Source: an uncultured Marinilabiliaceae bacterium
Lineage (GTDB): Bacteria > Bacteroidota > Bacteroidia > Bacteroidales > Marinilabiliaceae
Reading direction: 5' to 3'
DNA length: 51,356 bases
Assembly: GCA_937920475.1 (NCBI GenBank)
Contig: CALEUX010000079.1
Location: forward strand, 1-51,356
Shown here: piece by piece, positions 6,738 through 14,889 of the stretch
Position numbering within the stretch: position 1 is the stretch's first letter
How the letters are laid out: each line of letters opens with the position of its first letter
Position numbers and translations under genes: made by a program
Notes under the pieces: model-generated
The model's input: only the letters and a program-made list of their open reading frames with translations
What the model was told of the DNA's origin: nothing
The model's database searches: none

Positions 6738-8555
6738 TTAATAATACACTACAGTTTGTGGCATGAACTCAGCCCAGTTAGCAGCCCAGTTAGTAGCACC
6801 AAAGGCCCCAATAAAAGATACCTGTTCAAATTTATCTGCTTCAGGAATATTGTTCCAGGCTGCATAATCCAACAACATTGAACCGGCATTCGGGGTTAGT
6901 TTAGGCGTTCTGCCAAGGTCGAAAATGGTTTCGTCAATGCCAGCATCGGTCCATTTGGCTAATTGCTTGTTACGGTATGCAGGTGTATTAAACCATCCAA
7001 CAATATCAAACGAAGCTGTTGATTTTCTTAAAGAAGTTCCACGAGGAAGAGAGCCATGATTGGCATTTGAACCAAATGGTAATCCTGCTATAGTACCTTC
7101 AGCAGCAGCGTCATAAACAGATCCATAGCCGTTACCCCCCCAACCATCTACACCTGCAATAATGGTATTGCGAATGCGTAGTTCACCAGCAGTGGCATAG
7201 TTACTGGTATTTCCTTTGGTATCGTCAATGTAAATACCGTATGGATAGCCAGTAATAAAGGAATTGTAAATTCTTAATTTGCTTGCTCTTCTTAACTGAG
7301 CTCCATGCTGAAACTGCGTATGTAATGGAGTAGCGCTGTTCTTCTTAGGCCCAATTATTGTCACATTTGAAAATCTTGCAGACGTAAATGGTTCATAGGC
7401 ATCTCCATCACCATTATTATCAACTTCAAAACCGTTACTTCCAGATTGGTCGGCGAAGTTATTATCGCGAATACCAATGGCAAACTGCACATGACCGCTA
7501 TAACCAAAATCCACATCAAAATCATCGTCCAAACCACGGTAAGCAATCAGGTACTTTGCATCCACACTCCCACCAAACCATTCAAAAGCATCATCTAACC
7601 CATACGAAGCCTGAACATGCTCAATTACGGTGCCCTTACCAACACTACCCATGGTTAATGAATTCACTTCCTGATTGGGGTTAATAGGTACACCGGCGTA
7701 TTCAATACGTACATATTTTAAAATACCAGAGGAATGTGTGGCATCATCAAGAGTCACAGTACCACCATGAAAAGCGCCGTAGTTACCTTCCATTTCAATG
7801 TTTTGTCCCTGGTTGTTTACTGTTTCACCACAAATAACCACGCCACCCCAGTCGCCGGGAAGACGCATACCTACCGGTTGTTCAGAGGTAAACACAATTG
7901 GGTTCTCAGCTGTACCTTGAGCATTAATTTTTGCACCACGCTGTATAATTAACACAGCTTTGGTTTCTTTATCACCCAGAATAACCGTTCCAGCCTCAAT
8001 GTTTAAAACATTATTACCCCTGTTAATAGCATGGGTTCCATCGCTTTGTTTTACATCGCTGCCAATACGTACATATCCTTTAAGGAAATAAATATTGTCA
8101 GAAGTCCAGTTTGTTTGTCCCAAATAGTTACCTGCTTCAACTACAACAATGGGCTTTGCGGTTACTAACACTGCAAAAACAGGAGAGGAAGCCGAAATTC
8201 TGTCTTTTTTATCAATTACCTGAAAAGTGAAATTAATGGTTGAACCAATGGCCTCATTAATAGTATAATTAAAATCATAGGTGCTGGTTTTCTGGCCATT
8301 CATTGGCACCGTTTGAAATTGCACACCATTTTTCAGAACAATCAATTCTTTTGCGCCTTCTGGAGCGGCTATTGACAATGTAGTAGAAACTACCTTGCTA
8401 TTTGCATTTTGTGCTGTTTCTCGTGAAATGGTTAAAGATGGGATCTCTCCGAGTTTTTCATCATCCTTTTCACAAGCTACAACTACAAGGCTAAATCCAA
8501 TTAGCAATAAAGCCTTGGTTAACATTTGACTAAAAAAGTTTTTTCTAGTTTTCAT
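6738..8555 (-). CDS. Large surface lipoprotein with right-handed beta-helix
   Basis: The 605-residue product has a lipoprotein signal (GFSLVVVACEKDD), an Ig-like segment at about 40-130, then a long beta-helix with repeated short strands. Family hallmarks are INAQGTAENPIVFTSEQP, GDWGGVVICGE, GILKYVRIEYAG, ASYGLDDAFEWFGGSVDAKY, YRGLDDDFDVDFGYSGHVQF and DNNFADQSGSNGFEVDNN. I know this family from Bacteroidota, where members are often next to TonB-dependent receptors of the type encoded at 9498-12347 and are sometimes mislabelled as multidrug transporters. The likely role is a surface-exposed substrate-binding partner for that receptor; the substrate is unknown. The aspartate-rich loops may bind metal (inference). 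Here the pair is separated by an opposite-strand gene. Confidence 0.8.
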   Translation of the reverse strand: MKTRKNFFSQMLTKALLLIGFSLVVVACEKDDEKLGEIPSLTISRETAQNANSKVVSTTLSIAAPEGAKELIVLKNGVQFQTVPMNGQKTSTYDFNYTINEAIGSTINFTFQVIDKKDRISASSPVFAVLVTAKPIVVVEAGNYLGQTNWTSDNIYFLKGYVRIGSDVKQSDGTHAINRGNNVLNIEAGTVILGDKETKAVLIIQRGAKINAQGTAENPIVFTSEQPVGMRLPGDWGGVVICGETVNNQGQNIEMEGNYGAFHGGTVTLDDATHSSGILKYVRIEYAGVPINPNQEVNSLTMGSVGKGTVIEHVQASYGLDDAFEWFGGSVDAKYLIAYRGLDDDFDVDFGYSGHVQFAIGIRDNNFADQSGSNGFEVDNNGDGDAYEPFTSARFSNVTIIGPKKNSATPLHTQFQHGAQLRRASKLRIYNSFITGYPYGIYIDDTKGNTSNYATAGELRIRNTIIAGVDGWGGNGYGSVYDAAAEGTIAGLPFGSNANHGSLPRGTSLRKSTASFDIVGWFNTPAYRNKQLAKWTDAGIDETIFDLGRTPKLTPNAGSMLLDYAAWNNIPEADKFEQVSFIGAFGATNWAANWAEFMPQTVVYY

Positions 8556-8606
8556 CGTTTCTATTTATAATTATAATACTTAATAATTCATCTTCTAAAC
8601 TTGAAT

Positions 8607-8614
8607 CAAAAGTA
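8607..8614 (-). promoter_or_regulatory. Candidate -7 element for the beta-helix lipoprotein gene
   Basis: On the minus strand this reads TACTTTTG, a full match to TAnnTTTG, about 52 bases upstream of the start at 8555. No TTG is found at the -33 distance. Confidence 0.35.
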
Positions 8615-8698
8615 ACTGACGAATATTAAGTGAGGGTTAAGCAGAAATGGTTTTAATATAACCTTTGCGTAAAGAAATTATTAAATATCGCAACCAAT

Positions 8699-8706
8699 TA
8701 GGTTTG
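8699..8706 (+). promoter_or_regulatory. Candidate -7 element TAGGTTTG
   Basis: This matches TAnnTTTG about 90 bases before the start at 8797. The -33 box is not at the expected spacing. Confidence 0.35.
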
Positions 8707-8796
8707 TATAATAATTTCCGGCTCTAAACGTTTATAATTAAGAACTAATAACAGCGTTTTTTCTCGCCGCACCATACACGATTTTATCAAACAGAT

Positions 8797-9423
8797 ATGA
8801 AACAAACTTATTCGTTGCCTAAACTGGCATATAAAAAGCAATTATTTTTTATCGTATTGTCTTTTTCATTTCTATGCCTTTCTGCTCAGGAAACAAAAAG
8901 CAAACAATACCTTAAAGATGGCTCACTGGAAGAGCAATTCAACCATGTTATTGATCAGTCGTCGCGATGGGAAAATTACAAAATGATAACAGAAAGTTGG
9001 ATAAATACTCTAAGACGCAACACATTAGACACGATTAAATTTCAAAAAAAAGAATTACGCGAACACAGATACTTGTTATCTCAAAAGGATTCAATGATTA
9101 CTAAGCTTGAAAATTCTTTAGCTGAAACCCGTGAAGATTTGAGTCAGGCTCAAAAAGATAAAAATACAATGGTGATTTTTGGGGTTAAAATTATGAAAAG
9201 CACCTTTCTAACTATTTTTGGGCTAATATTAACAATACTAGCAGTTGGGTTAATTGTAATTTTCGGATTGTATAAAACCAGTTATGCTACTATAAAAAAA
9301 GCAAGAAATGAACTGGATGAGACAAAAAACGAGTTTGAATCTTACCGCCAGGAATCCAGAAAAAAGTATGAAGAAATGGTCAAACAACACCATAAAGAAA
9401 TACAGAAAATAAAGGGCAACTAA
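8797..9423 (+). CDS. Signal-peptide protein with coiled coils and one membrane helix
   Basis: The 208-residue protein has an N-terminal signal or membrane segment (about residues 15-31), a charged coiled-coil region (about 70-125), a second hydrophobic helix (about 135-160, FLTIFGLILTILAVGLIVIF) and a second coiled coil to the C-terminus. Similar Bacteroidota proteins are often wrongly labelled tRNA (guanine-N1)-methyltransferase; nothing here resembles a methyltransferase. It is probably an inner-membrane scaffold with coiled coils on both sides. It lies between, and is transcribed against, the TonB receptor and its likely lipoprotein partner. It ends 22 bases before a terminator hairpin. 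Confidence 0.75.
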   Translation: MKQTYSLPKLAYKKQLFFIVLSFSFLCLSAQETKSKQYLKDGSLEEQFNHVIDQSSRWENYKMITESWINTLRRNTLDTIKFQKKELREHRYLLSQKDSMITKLENSLAETREDLSQAQKDKNTMVIFGVKIMKSTFLTIFGLILTILAVGLIVIFGLYKTSYATIKKARNELDETKNEFESYRQESRKKYEEMVKQHHKEIQKIKGN

Positions 9424-9441
9424 GAGCTCCTTTTTTACAGA

Positions 9442-9481
9442 CAAAAAACCCGGATGAAAGCATAAAGTTTCATCCGGGTTT
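9442..9481 (-). terminator. Terminator between convergent genes
   Basis: A 14-bp perfect stem (9446-9459 with 9468-9481) with an 8-base loop is followed on the minus strand by a run of T, so it mainly ends the TonB receptor gene. The plus-strand tail is poor in T. Confidence 0.8.
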
Positions 9482-9497
9482 GAAAATATTGGTCGTA

Positions 9498-12347
9498 TTA
9501 AAATTTGTATCCTATCCCTAATGTAAACAATGTACCGGGTCGGGATGATTGAAGTATTTGATCGTTGTTTTTTTCAAACTTCCCATCTTCATTGGCGTCT
9601 TGGAGGAATATTGATTTCTGATTAAACAAGTCGGTTATTCCCAGTTTAATACTCACATTGTTTTTAAATGTTTTATTAGCGGTGAAATCCAGCAGGTGAC
9701 GGGGCATTTCATACACATCAGGATATAAAACCCTTGTGCGGTCGGCATTTGTGTAACCAACGCTGTATATACGCTTACCAAAGGTGTTGTATAAAACATT
9801 TACCTGCAATCCTTTATTTTCGTCATTGTAAAAGAGCCCGGTGTTAACAATATAGGGTGATTGACCCTGAAGTGGGCGGTTATCGGTATCGCGACCCGAA
9901 CCAATACCCGTACCAATTTCAACTTCGCTTTTAATGATGGCTCCATTGAAGACCACCATTAGTTTATCAAAAAAGACTGAGTTAAACAAACCTGCCAAAG
10001 ACTTTCGAACCTCAAGCTCCAATCCATAGCTCACGGCCGATTTAGCATTCATTGGTCTAAAGTTTTTAGCACCTCCAGAACCAGCTCCAGCTTCAAATCC
10101 ACTTTCAATCGGATTTTCAAATTTCTTGTAGAAACCGCCAAAATTTATCATTTCTGATACTGTTGGATAATATTCCCAGCGCAATTCCATATTATTGATA
10201 TTGGCATCGGCAAGAAAAATATTTCCCTTTTTATTGACGTTAAAATTAAAGTCGTAAAAGTTAAAGGGCGCTCTTTCTCTAAACTCAGGGCGGTTAACTG
10301 TTTTTCCATAAGCCCCACGTACCAACATTTTATCGCTGAAACTATAAGCGATGTTAACCGAAGGCAATAAATCGGTTTGCTGATATACCTCATTAACAGG
10401 GCCATCAGTTGTGGCACTCTTCATGGTTTGTGTGTAATCTTCGACCCGAATTCCTCCAATTATTTTTATTTTTGACGACACAGGTAATGTTACCATTCCA
10501 TAATAAGCCTTCAAACTGCTGGTTGCTTCGTATGAGTCCTGTGGGTTCGACTGCTCATCAATTTTTATTCCTCCGTTGTTATTAATATTCTCTGGCGCAA
10601 ATAGCTGGTCAACAGGCAACAAGCGCAAATCCAGATTAAAATTAATAGCTTGTGTATAACCAATATTACGTGCAAGAAACGAACGGTCTCTTTCTTCGAT
10701 ATATGCACCAGCTTTCAAAACAGGTTTAAAAAGAGTACCATCACCAAAACTTAATTTTTGCGTTACATTTAAAGAACCGGTTATAGTTGTTTCATCCATT
10801 TCTGAGTAAAACCGGCCTAAGAAATAAGGTTGTGCTCCACCAATTGGTACATAAATAATAGCATTTTCGCGACTGCCATTTTCTGTTTCCAAATCTGACC
10901 TGTATCGTTTATTATCGGGCATATCGCGATTCGAGGTGCTATAACCACCCAACCATTGAATTTGAGTCTTTTTCTCAAAAAAATCGTGTTTCCCATTTAG
11001 CTGTCCGGTATAAATGGTTCTATATAGTTGTTGAAATGAGTGATTTGATGGAAAAAATTCAAAATCGTAATGGTTTCCACCGCGATCAACGTACTCATAT
11101 GAACCAATATTGTTGAAAAGATTTTTAAATTCTACTGAATGATTGGGATTAATGCGTAATCCATAATTATGGATAAGTCCTAGTTTAATGGTCTGTTTGT
11201 ATTTATTATCATCGAACCAGTAAATAGGCAGACTTGCATTATTTATCCTGTCGTAAGTATTATAATCGTAACGTTGCGGATTTTCCGAAGAAAAGCTGTT
11301 GCTGTAATTAACCGAAGTATAATTTCCTAAAACCATACTGCCAAGAGGTTTCTTTAAATATCCGGTAATAGATGCACTTTGATTAAAGAAAGCCGTGTTT
11401 TTCTCGGGTACCCAATTGTTTTTAAACGATTGACCTATCCGCTGTAATTCGGTGGCGTTGGAGACTTTTCTTATATCGGAAGGCACGCCTGAAGGCAAAT
11501 CGTAATGACCACGGTTTAACCCTGACCAATGACCAGAGTATTTTTCAGTTATATAAAAATCTTTAAAGGTGGTTGATGGCTCATAGCCAATAGAGTAGCT
11601 AACTTCCATACCCGATTCATCAGGAATGGATTTGGTATAGATTTTAATGGCACCTCCGGCAAAATCGCCTGGTAAATCGGGTGACGGACTCTTATAAATT
11701 AGAATACGCTCCAGTTGCGAACTTGGAATTACATCGAAAGAAAACGAGCGAACATCATCCTCTAAACTTGGTGCATTAATATCGTTGAGTTGCACTGCGT
11801 TGTAACGTTCGTTCAAGCCACGTACAACAATAAATCGGTCTTCTATAATGGTAACTCCGGGAATACGACGAACAACCTGACTCGCATCACGGTCTTGCGA
11901 GCGGCTGATTTGCTGGGCAGAGACTCCACTTACTACCAGTTCGGCGGTTTTAATGCTGTTTATTATGGAAACATCGGTATGCTGAACTCTTCGTGCAACC
12001 ACCGAAACAGTTTGCAATTGCTGTGTAGCCGATGACATTTTCACATTTAATGTAACAGTTTTATTGGCCTCAACAACAACATTTTCAATAATTAATGGAT
12101 CGTAGGATATGTAAGTGATGTGCAAGTCATACTTTCCGGGGGTCAACTTATCTAACACATATTCACCATCAAGATTAGTGGTTACACCCTGAAATGGGTC
12201 TTTAATAACAACTGCCGCACCAACCAAAGTTTCGTTGGTATCGCCATCAACAACAACACCACGAATGGTGCCATTCTGAGCATAAATAGCTAAAGGTAAG
12301 AGCAATAAGGTAAGCCATGTTAAAACAATTCTCTTTAATCGTTTCAT
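9498..12347 (-). CDS. TonB-dependent outer membrane receptor
   Basis: The 949-residue protein starts with a signal peptide (to about residue 24, IYAQ). A CarboxypepD_reg-like domain follows (about 26-110, GTIRGVVVDGDTNETLVGAAV), then a plug (about 140-240, DASQVVRRIPGVTIIEDRFI, VVRGLNERYNAVQLNDINAP), and a beta-barrel to the C-terminus ending FTLGIGYKF. It should import a large or scarce ligand across the outer membrane with TonB-ExbBD energy. No SusD gene, glycoside hydrolase or other utilisation enzyme is adjacent, so it is not a glycan-utilisation SusC. The plug type matches receptors that pair with beta-helix lipoproteins such as the one encoded at 6738-8555. No iron-box-like or other operator could be identified upstream. 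Confidence 0.92.
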   Translation of the reverse strand: MKRLKRIVLTWLTLLLLPLAIYAQNGTIRGVVVDGDTNETLVGAAVVIKDPFQGVTTNLDGEYVLDKLTPGKYDLHITYISYDPLIIENVVVEANKTVTLNVKMSSATQQLQTVSVVARRVQHTDVSIINSIKTAELVVSGVSAQQISRSQDRDASQVVRRIPGVTIIEDRFIVVRGLNERYNAVQLNDINAPSLEDDVRSFSFDVIPSSQLERILIYKSPSPDLPGDFAGGAIKIYTKSIPDESGMEVSYSIGYEPSTTFKDFYITEKYSGHWSGLNRGHYDLPSGVPSDIRKVSNATELQRIGQSFKNNWVPEKNTAFFNQSASITGYLKKPLGSMVLGNYTSVNYSNSFSSENPQRYDYNTYDRINNASLPIYWFDDNKYKQTIKLGLIHNYGLRINPNHSVEFKNLFNNIGSYEYVDRGGNHYDFEFFPSNHSFQQLYRTIYTGQLNGKHDFFEKKTQIQWLGGYSTSNRDMPDNKRYRSDLETENGSRENAIIYVPIGGAQPYFLGRFYSEMDETTITGSLNVTQKLSFGDGTLFKPVLKAGAYIEERDRSFLARNIGYTQAINFNLDLRLLPVDQLFAPENINNNGGIKIDEQSNPQDSYEATSSLKAYYGMVTLPVSSKIKIIGGIRVEDYTQTMKSATTDGPVNEVYQQTDLLPSVNIAYSFSDKMLVRGAYGKTVNRPEFRERAPFNFYDFNFNVNKKGNIFLADANINNMELRWEYYPTVSEMINFGGFYKKFENPIESGFEAGAGSGGAKNFRPMNAKSAVSYGLELEVRKSLAGLFNSVFFDKLMVVFNGAIIKSEVEIGTGIGSGRDTDNRPLQGQSPYIVNTGLFYNDENKGLQVNVLYNTFGKRIYSVGYTNADRTRVLYPDVYEMPRHLLDFTANKTFKNNVSIKLGITDLFNQKSIFLQDANEDGKFEKNNDQILQSSRPGTLFTLGIGYKF

Positions 12348-12545
12348 AAATTCCTGTTGTTTCTTAATAAATTCTTTTTGGTTTTAACAGGAAGGAGCTT
12401 CAATAATGAAGAAATAACCATAAAATGGATCAACTACTACATTAAAATTCCTCCCAAAAACGATACAAAGAAAAATCTAATGCAAATAGCAGCTGTCACC
12501 TAAATATTACATGTAGGTTAACAAATTGTAAACTCTACTCAGAGT

Positions 12546-12589
12546 CAAAAACAAAAGAGGCCTTAACCATATGATTAAAGCCTCTTTTG
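12546..12589 (-). terminator. Intrinsic terminator of the DUF6249 gene
   Basis: A 15-bp stem (12552-12566 with 12575-12589, one mismatch) is followed on the minus strand by GTTTTTG. It lies 26 bases beyond the stop at 12615. Confidence 0.8.
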
Positions 12590-12614
12590 CTAAACTACAA
12601 ATACCAATTGCCTT

Positions 12615-13022
12615 TTAACTCTTTTTATTAATTCTGGTTTCAACAATAAAGGCAATTAACAAACCCAAACCACCAAATAACAAAACAGACGAACCAAAAA
12701 CAACACTGCCAAGTTCGCGATAATTACCGGTATTAAACATCTCAATAGCAGGTAAAGATGCATTAAGAATAAGAAAACCTACCAGTAATCCCAGCCCAAC
12801 ACCCACCATTAATGCACCGGCTTTTAGGGCTCCAAAGGAGAATTGTCCAACTATTTGCGATGGCATCGGCAAACTTCCGTTTAAGTATGAAGGGTCAAGC
12901 TTATCGCCAAGTTTATCAATCATTAACAAACGTTCTTTTTTTCTGGCATAGAGTTCGAACAGTTTGTATATTCCAAGGGTAATAATCCCAATTACCAGCG
13001 GAATAGTAATAAAATCCATCAT
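12615..13022 (-). CDS. DUF6249 membrane protein
   Basis: The 135-residue protein has a helix at the N-terminus (ITIPLVIGIITLGIYKLFELYA), a short basic stretch (RKKERLLMIDKLGD), and two more hydrophobic helices (ALKAGALMVGVGLGLLVGFL and SVVFGSSVLLFGGLGLLIAF). This matches DUF6249 in length and layout. Members are commonly found beside ECF sigma factor genes in Bacteroidota. Here it is divergent from such a gene and has a matching promoter (TGTAAC-N16-CGTC) upstream at 13068-13093, so it is probably part of the same regulon. Its biochemical role is not known. The start could equally be the second of two adjacent ATG codons. Confidence 0.8.
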   Translation of the reverse strand: MMDFITIPLVIGIITLGIYKLFELYARKKERLLMIDKLGDKLDPSYLNGSLPMPSQIVGQFSFGALKAGALMVGVGLGLLVGFLILNASLPAIEMFNTGNYRELGSVVFGSSVLLFGGLGLLIAFIVETRINKKS

Positions 13023-13067
13023 AATTATTTAATTTAAATGTTTGTAATTACTCTCTTTGCCCCATTT

Positions 13068-13093
13068 GACGCCTCCATTTTTAATCGGTTACA
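13068..13093 (-). promoter_or_regulatory. ECF-type promoter of the DUF6249 gene
   Basis: On the minus strand TGTAAC (13093-13088) is followed after 16 bases by CGTC (13071-13068). The transcript would start about 40 bases before the start codon. The same two boxes precede the sigma gene (13366) and the DUF4097 gene (50004). Confidence 0.65.
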
Positions 13094-13142
13094 ACTTTTT
13101 ATTAAAAATGTTTGAGAAAATTTTTATAATGTCAACTTTTTA

Positions 13143-13288
13143 AACCACAAAGCCGCCAAAGGATTACACAAAGTATTTCAAAGCAAGAATAGTATTTGAT
13201 TTTACATTAAACTTATTAGCCAATAACAGCCGCTTTAACGATGACTTTAAATTTATTCACTTTGTTTGCCTTTTGCGACTTTGTGGTT
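13143..13288. repeat. Long imperfect inverted repeat of the accCACAAAG type
   Basis: The 380-base gap between the two divergent ECF promoters holds an inverted repeat. The left arm at 13143-13174 starts AACCACAAAG; the right arm at 13258-13288 ends CTTTGTGGTT. The arms share most positions and enclose about 83 bases. Sequences of this kind are scattered through many Bacteroidota genomes. It has no coding potential. Confidence 0.6.
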
Positions 13289-13365
13289 ACATTTTTCGAC
13301 TCATAATTATATTATGGCTTATTCAATAGTTATTGAGAAAAAGACAAAAAAATATTTTTTTTGGG

Positions 13366-13393
13366 TGTAACCTCAATATGCTCCACGCGTCTA
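13366..13393 (+). promoter_or_regulatory. ECF-type promoter of the sigma gene (autoregulation)
   Basis: TGTAAC at 13366-13371 and CGTCTA at 13388-13393 are separated by 16 bases. The expected start site near 13400 is two or three bases from the ATG at 13403, so the message would have almost no leader. Confidence 0.7.
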
Positions 13394-13402
13394 ACTGGTA
13401 CT

Positions 13403-13948
13403 ATGGAACCAATCAAAGAAACAGAATACATCAGGCAAATCCTTGACGGGAACACTGCATTGTTTTCTTATTTTCTGAATGGTTATTCCAGACAGGTTTA
13501 TGCACTGATTGTTAAAATAGTGAGAAGTCCTGAAGATGCTGAAGAGCTTACCCAGGACGTGTTTATGAAAGTTTTTAACAAGCTGGACTCTTTTAAAGGC
13601 GATTGCAGGTTTTCAACCTGGATTTACCGAATAGCTTATAATACAGCTATTTCGGCAATAAGAAAAAAGAAAAATGAAATGCCTGCTTTTGACGATTCTG
13701 TTTTAAAAAATATTCCGGATAGCGATGTGGATGATTTATTGAACAATGTTGACAATGAATCGGTACTTAACAAGCTGGAGCAATCGGTTAATATGTTAAC
13801 TTCGGAGGAAAAAGCAATTATAACGTTATATTACCAAAAGGAGCTACCTGTTAAAGAGATTGCAGAAATAACCGGTTTAACCGAAGCCAATGTGAAGATA
13901 AAACTTCACCGCGTACGGAAGAAATTATATGTAATGGTAAACAACTAA
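13403..13948 (+). CDS. ECF-type RNA polymerase sigma factor
   Basis: The ATG at 13403 is preferred over upstream in-frame TTG codons because the latter overlap the promoter. The 181-residue protein has sigma region 2 (about 15-85: ALIVKIVRSPEDAEELTQDV, FSTWIYRIAYN) and region 4 (about 120-178: MLTSEEKAIITLYYQKELPV, EIAEITGLTEANVKIKLHRV) joined by an acidic linker with several Asp-Val pairs. It lacks regions 1 and 3, as expected for extracytoplasmic-function sigmas. The next gene starts 3 bases after the stop and encodes a small membrane protein, the likely anti-sigma. The promoter with TGTAAC/CGTC boxes suggests that it transcribes its own gene. The inducing signal is probably envelope-related, an inference from the membrane and exported products of the putative targets. 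Confidence 0.93.
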   Translation: MEPIKETEYIRQILDGNTALFSYFLNGYSRQVYALIVKIVRSPEDAEELTQDVFMKVFNKLDSFKGDCRFSTWIYRIAYNTAISAIRKKKNEMPAFDDSVLKNIPDSDVDDLLNNVDNESVLNKLEQSVNMLTSEEKAIITLYYQKELPVKEIAEITGLTEANVKIKLHRVRKKLYVMVNN

Positions 13949-13951
13949 GCT

Positions 13952-14302
13952 ATGCAACCCGATAAAGCACTTAAAAAAGTTTTAATGAGCCAGCCCGAAA
14001 GCTTGCCCTATGGCTTTGAAAGCCGAATGATGGCGCAAATATCTATGGCTGTGGCTAAGAAAAAGCGACGTAATGCCTGGTTGACCATAAGCCTGTTATC
14101 GGCGGTATCGGTACTGTTAGCCGGTGGCGGGTATTTTTTGCTCGATAAATTCTTTGAATTCAAGCTTAAATTAAGCTGGCCAACGTTATCGCTCAGCCCT
14201 GAATCATCAAATATGTTAACTTTCTGCCTTTTTATTGCAGGATTGGTATTGATTTTACTGATGGCTGATTTATGGCTACGTAAGATTAAAGAACAGGAAT
14301 GA
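13952..14302 (+). CDS. Small membrane protein, probable anti-sigma factor
   Basis: The 116-residue product has a cytoplasmic N-terminus of about 40 residues with LPYGFESRMMAQISMAV, a helix at about 43-65 (AWLTISLLSAVSVLLAGGGY), a short loop, and a second helix at about 88-108. It has no zinc-binding HxxxCxxC motif, so it is not a typical ZAS anti-sigma. Position and topology argue for an anti-sigma role: it is 3 bases after the ECF sigma gene and probably translationally coupled. The short N-terminal region would hold the sigma factor. This role is inferred from context only. Confidence 0.75.
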   Translation: MQPDKALKKVLMSQPESLPYGFESRMMAQISMAVAKKKRRNAWLTISLLSAVSVLLAGGGYFLLDKFFEFKLKLSWPTLSLSPESSNMLTFCLFIAGLVLILLMADLWLRKIKEQE

Positions 14303-14346
14303 GGTTAATGTGCTAGTTATCAATAGTCTTTAGTAAAAATACATCA

Positions 14347-14640
14347 ATGATACCTGTTGCTATTAATAATAATTCACCCAAAGCTCCATTTGCAGGTTGC
14401 AAACGAAAAGCATCGTTTGGTTACTTTGATAAAGCTAAGCCTGAAACTGCAGACAGTTATATCTTCAGCCAAACATACAGAACCTCATCTGATACATTCA
14501 GCCAAACATTTGAAAAAACCATTAAAGTAAAAGATAAGTATATTGTAATAGTGTCAGCCTCTTTATACCTGATAGGTTATATTATCGACAATTGGGGAAC
14601 AATCATCAATGCCTTGGTTCATTATGCCAGCCAATTGTAA
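14347..14640 (+). CDS. Small unrecognised protein with one membrane helix
   Basis: I do not recognise this 97-residue product. The first two thirds are polar (SFGYFDKAKPETADSYIFSQ and two SQT repeats), followed by one hydrophobic helix near residues 70-90 (YIVIVSASLYLIGYIIDNWG). It starts 44 bases after the probable anti-sigma gene on the same strand and could be a third cistron of the sigma operon. Its stop is followed at once by an intergenic repeat. A role in the same envelope response is a guess from position. Confidence 0.55.
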   Translation: MIPVAINNNSPKAPFAGCKRKASFGYFDKAKPETADSYIFSQTYRTSSDTFSQTFEKTIKVKDKYIVIVSASLYLIGYIIDNWGTIINALVHYASQL

Positions 14641-14642
14641 TG

Positions 14643-14874
14643 AAGACTATTAGAAGATAAGATTCGTGTTCCGGTTTATCGGAATCAGACAGATAGACGT
14701 GTCCCGGTTTATCGGGAGTAAACAAAATAGATAATTTAGACTTGCCATTGCCGCCAGACCGCCAAAATGATATTTGAAATAATTATTTGATTTTTTGTCA
14801 TTTAGTTTTTTCTTATTCCGTTACTCGGAACTCCGTTACACTTCGAATCTTTTTGTCTTTTGTCTATTGTCTTA
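14643..14874. repeat. Interspersed intergenic repeat, copy B
   Basis: This is the fullest copy. It begins AGACTATTAGAAG, carries two hairpin modules (TTCCGGTTTATCGGAA at 14669-14684 and CCCGGTTTATCGGG at 14703-14716), passes through an AT-rich middle with GATATTTGAA, and ends with TTTTGTCTATTGTCTTA. It fills the whole space between two convergent genes. Confidence 0.6.
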
Positions 14875-14889
14875 AATTTATATAGCTGC

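Noticed and set aside
9498-12347. SusC-type glycan receptor with a polysaccharide-utilisation locus
   Set aside because: There is no SusD gene and no glycoside hydrolase or sugar transporter nearby; the plug type fits another receptor group.
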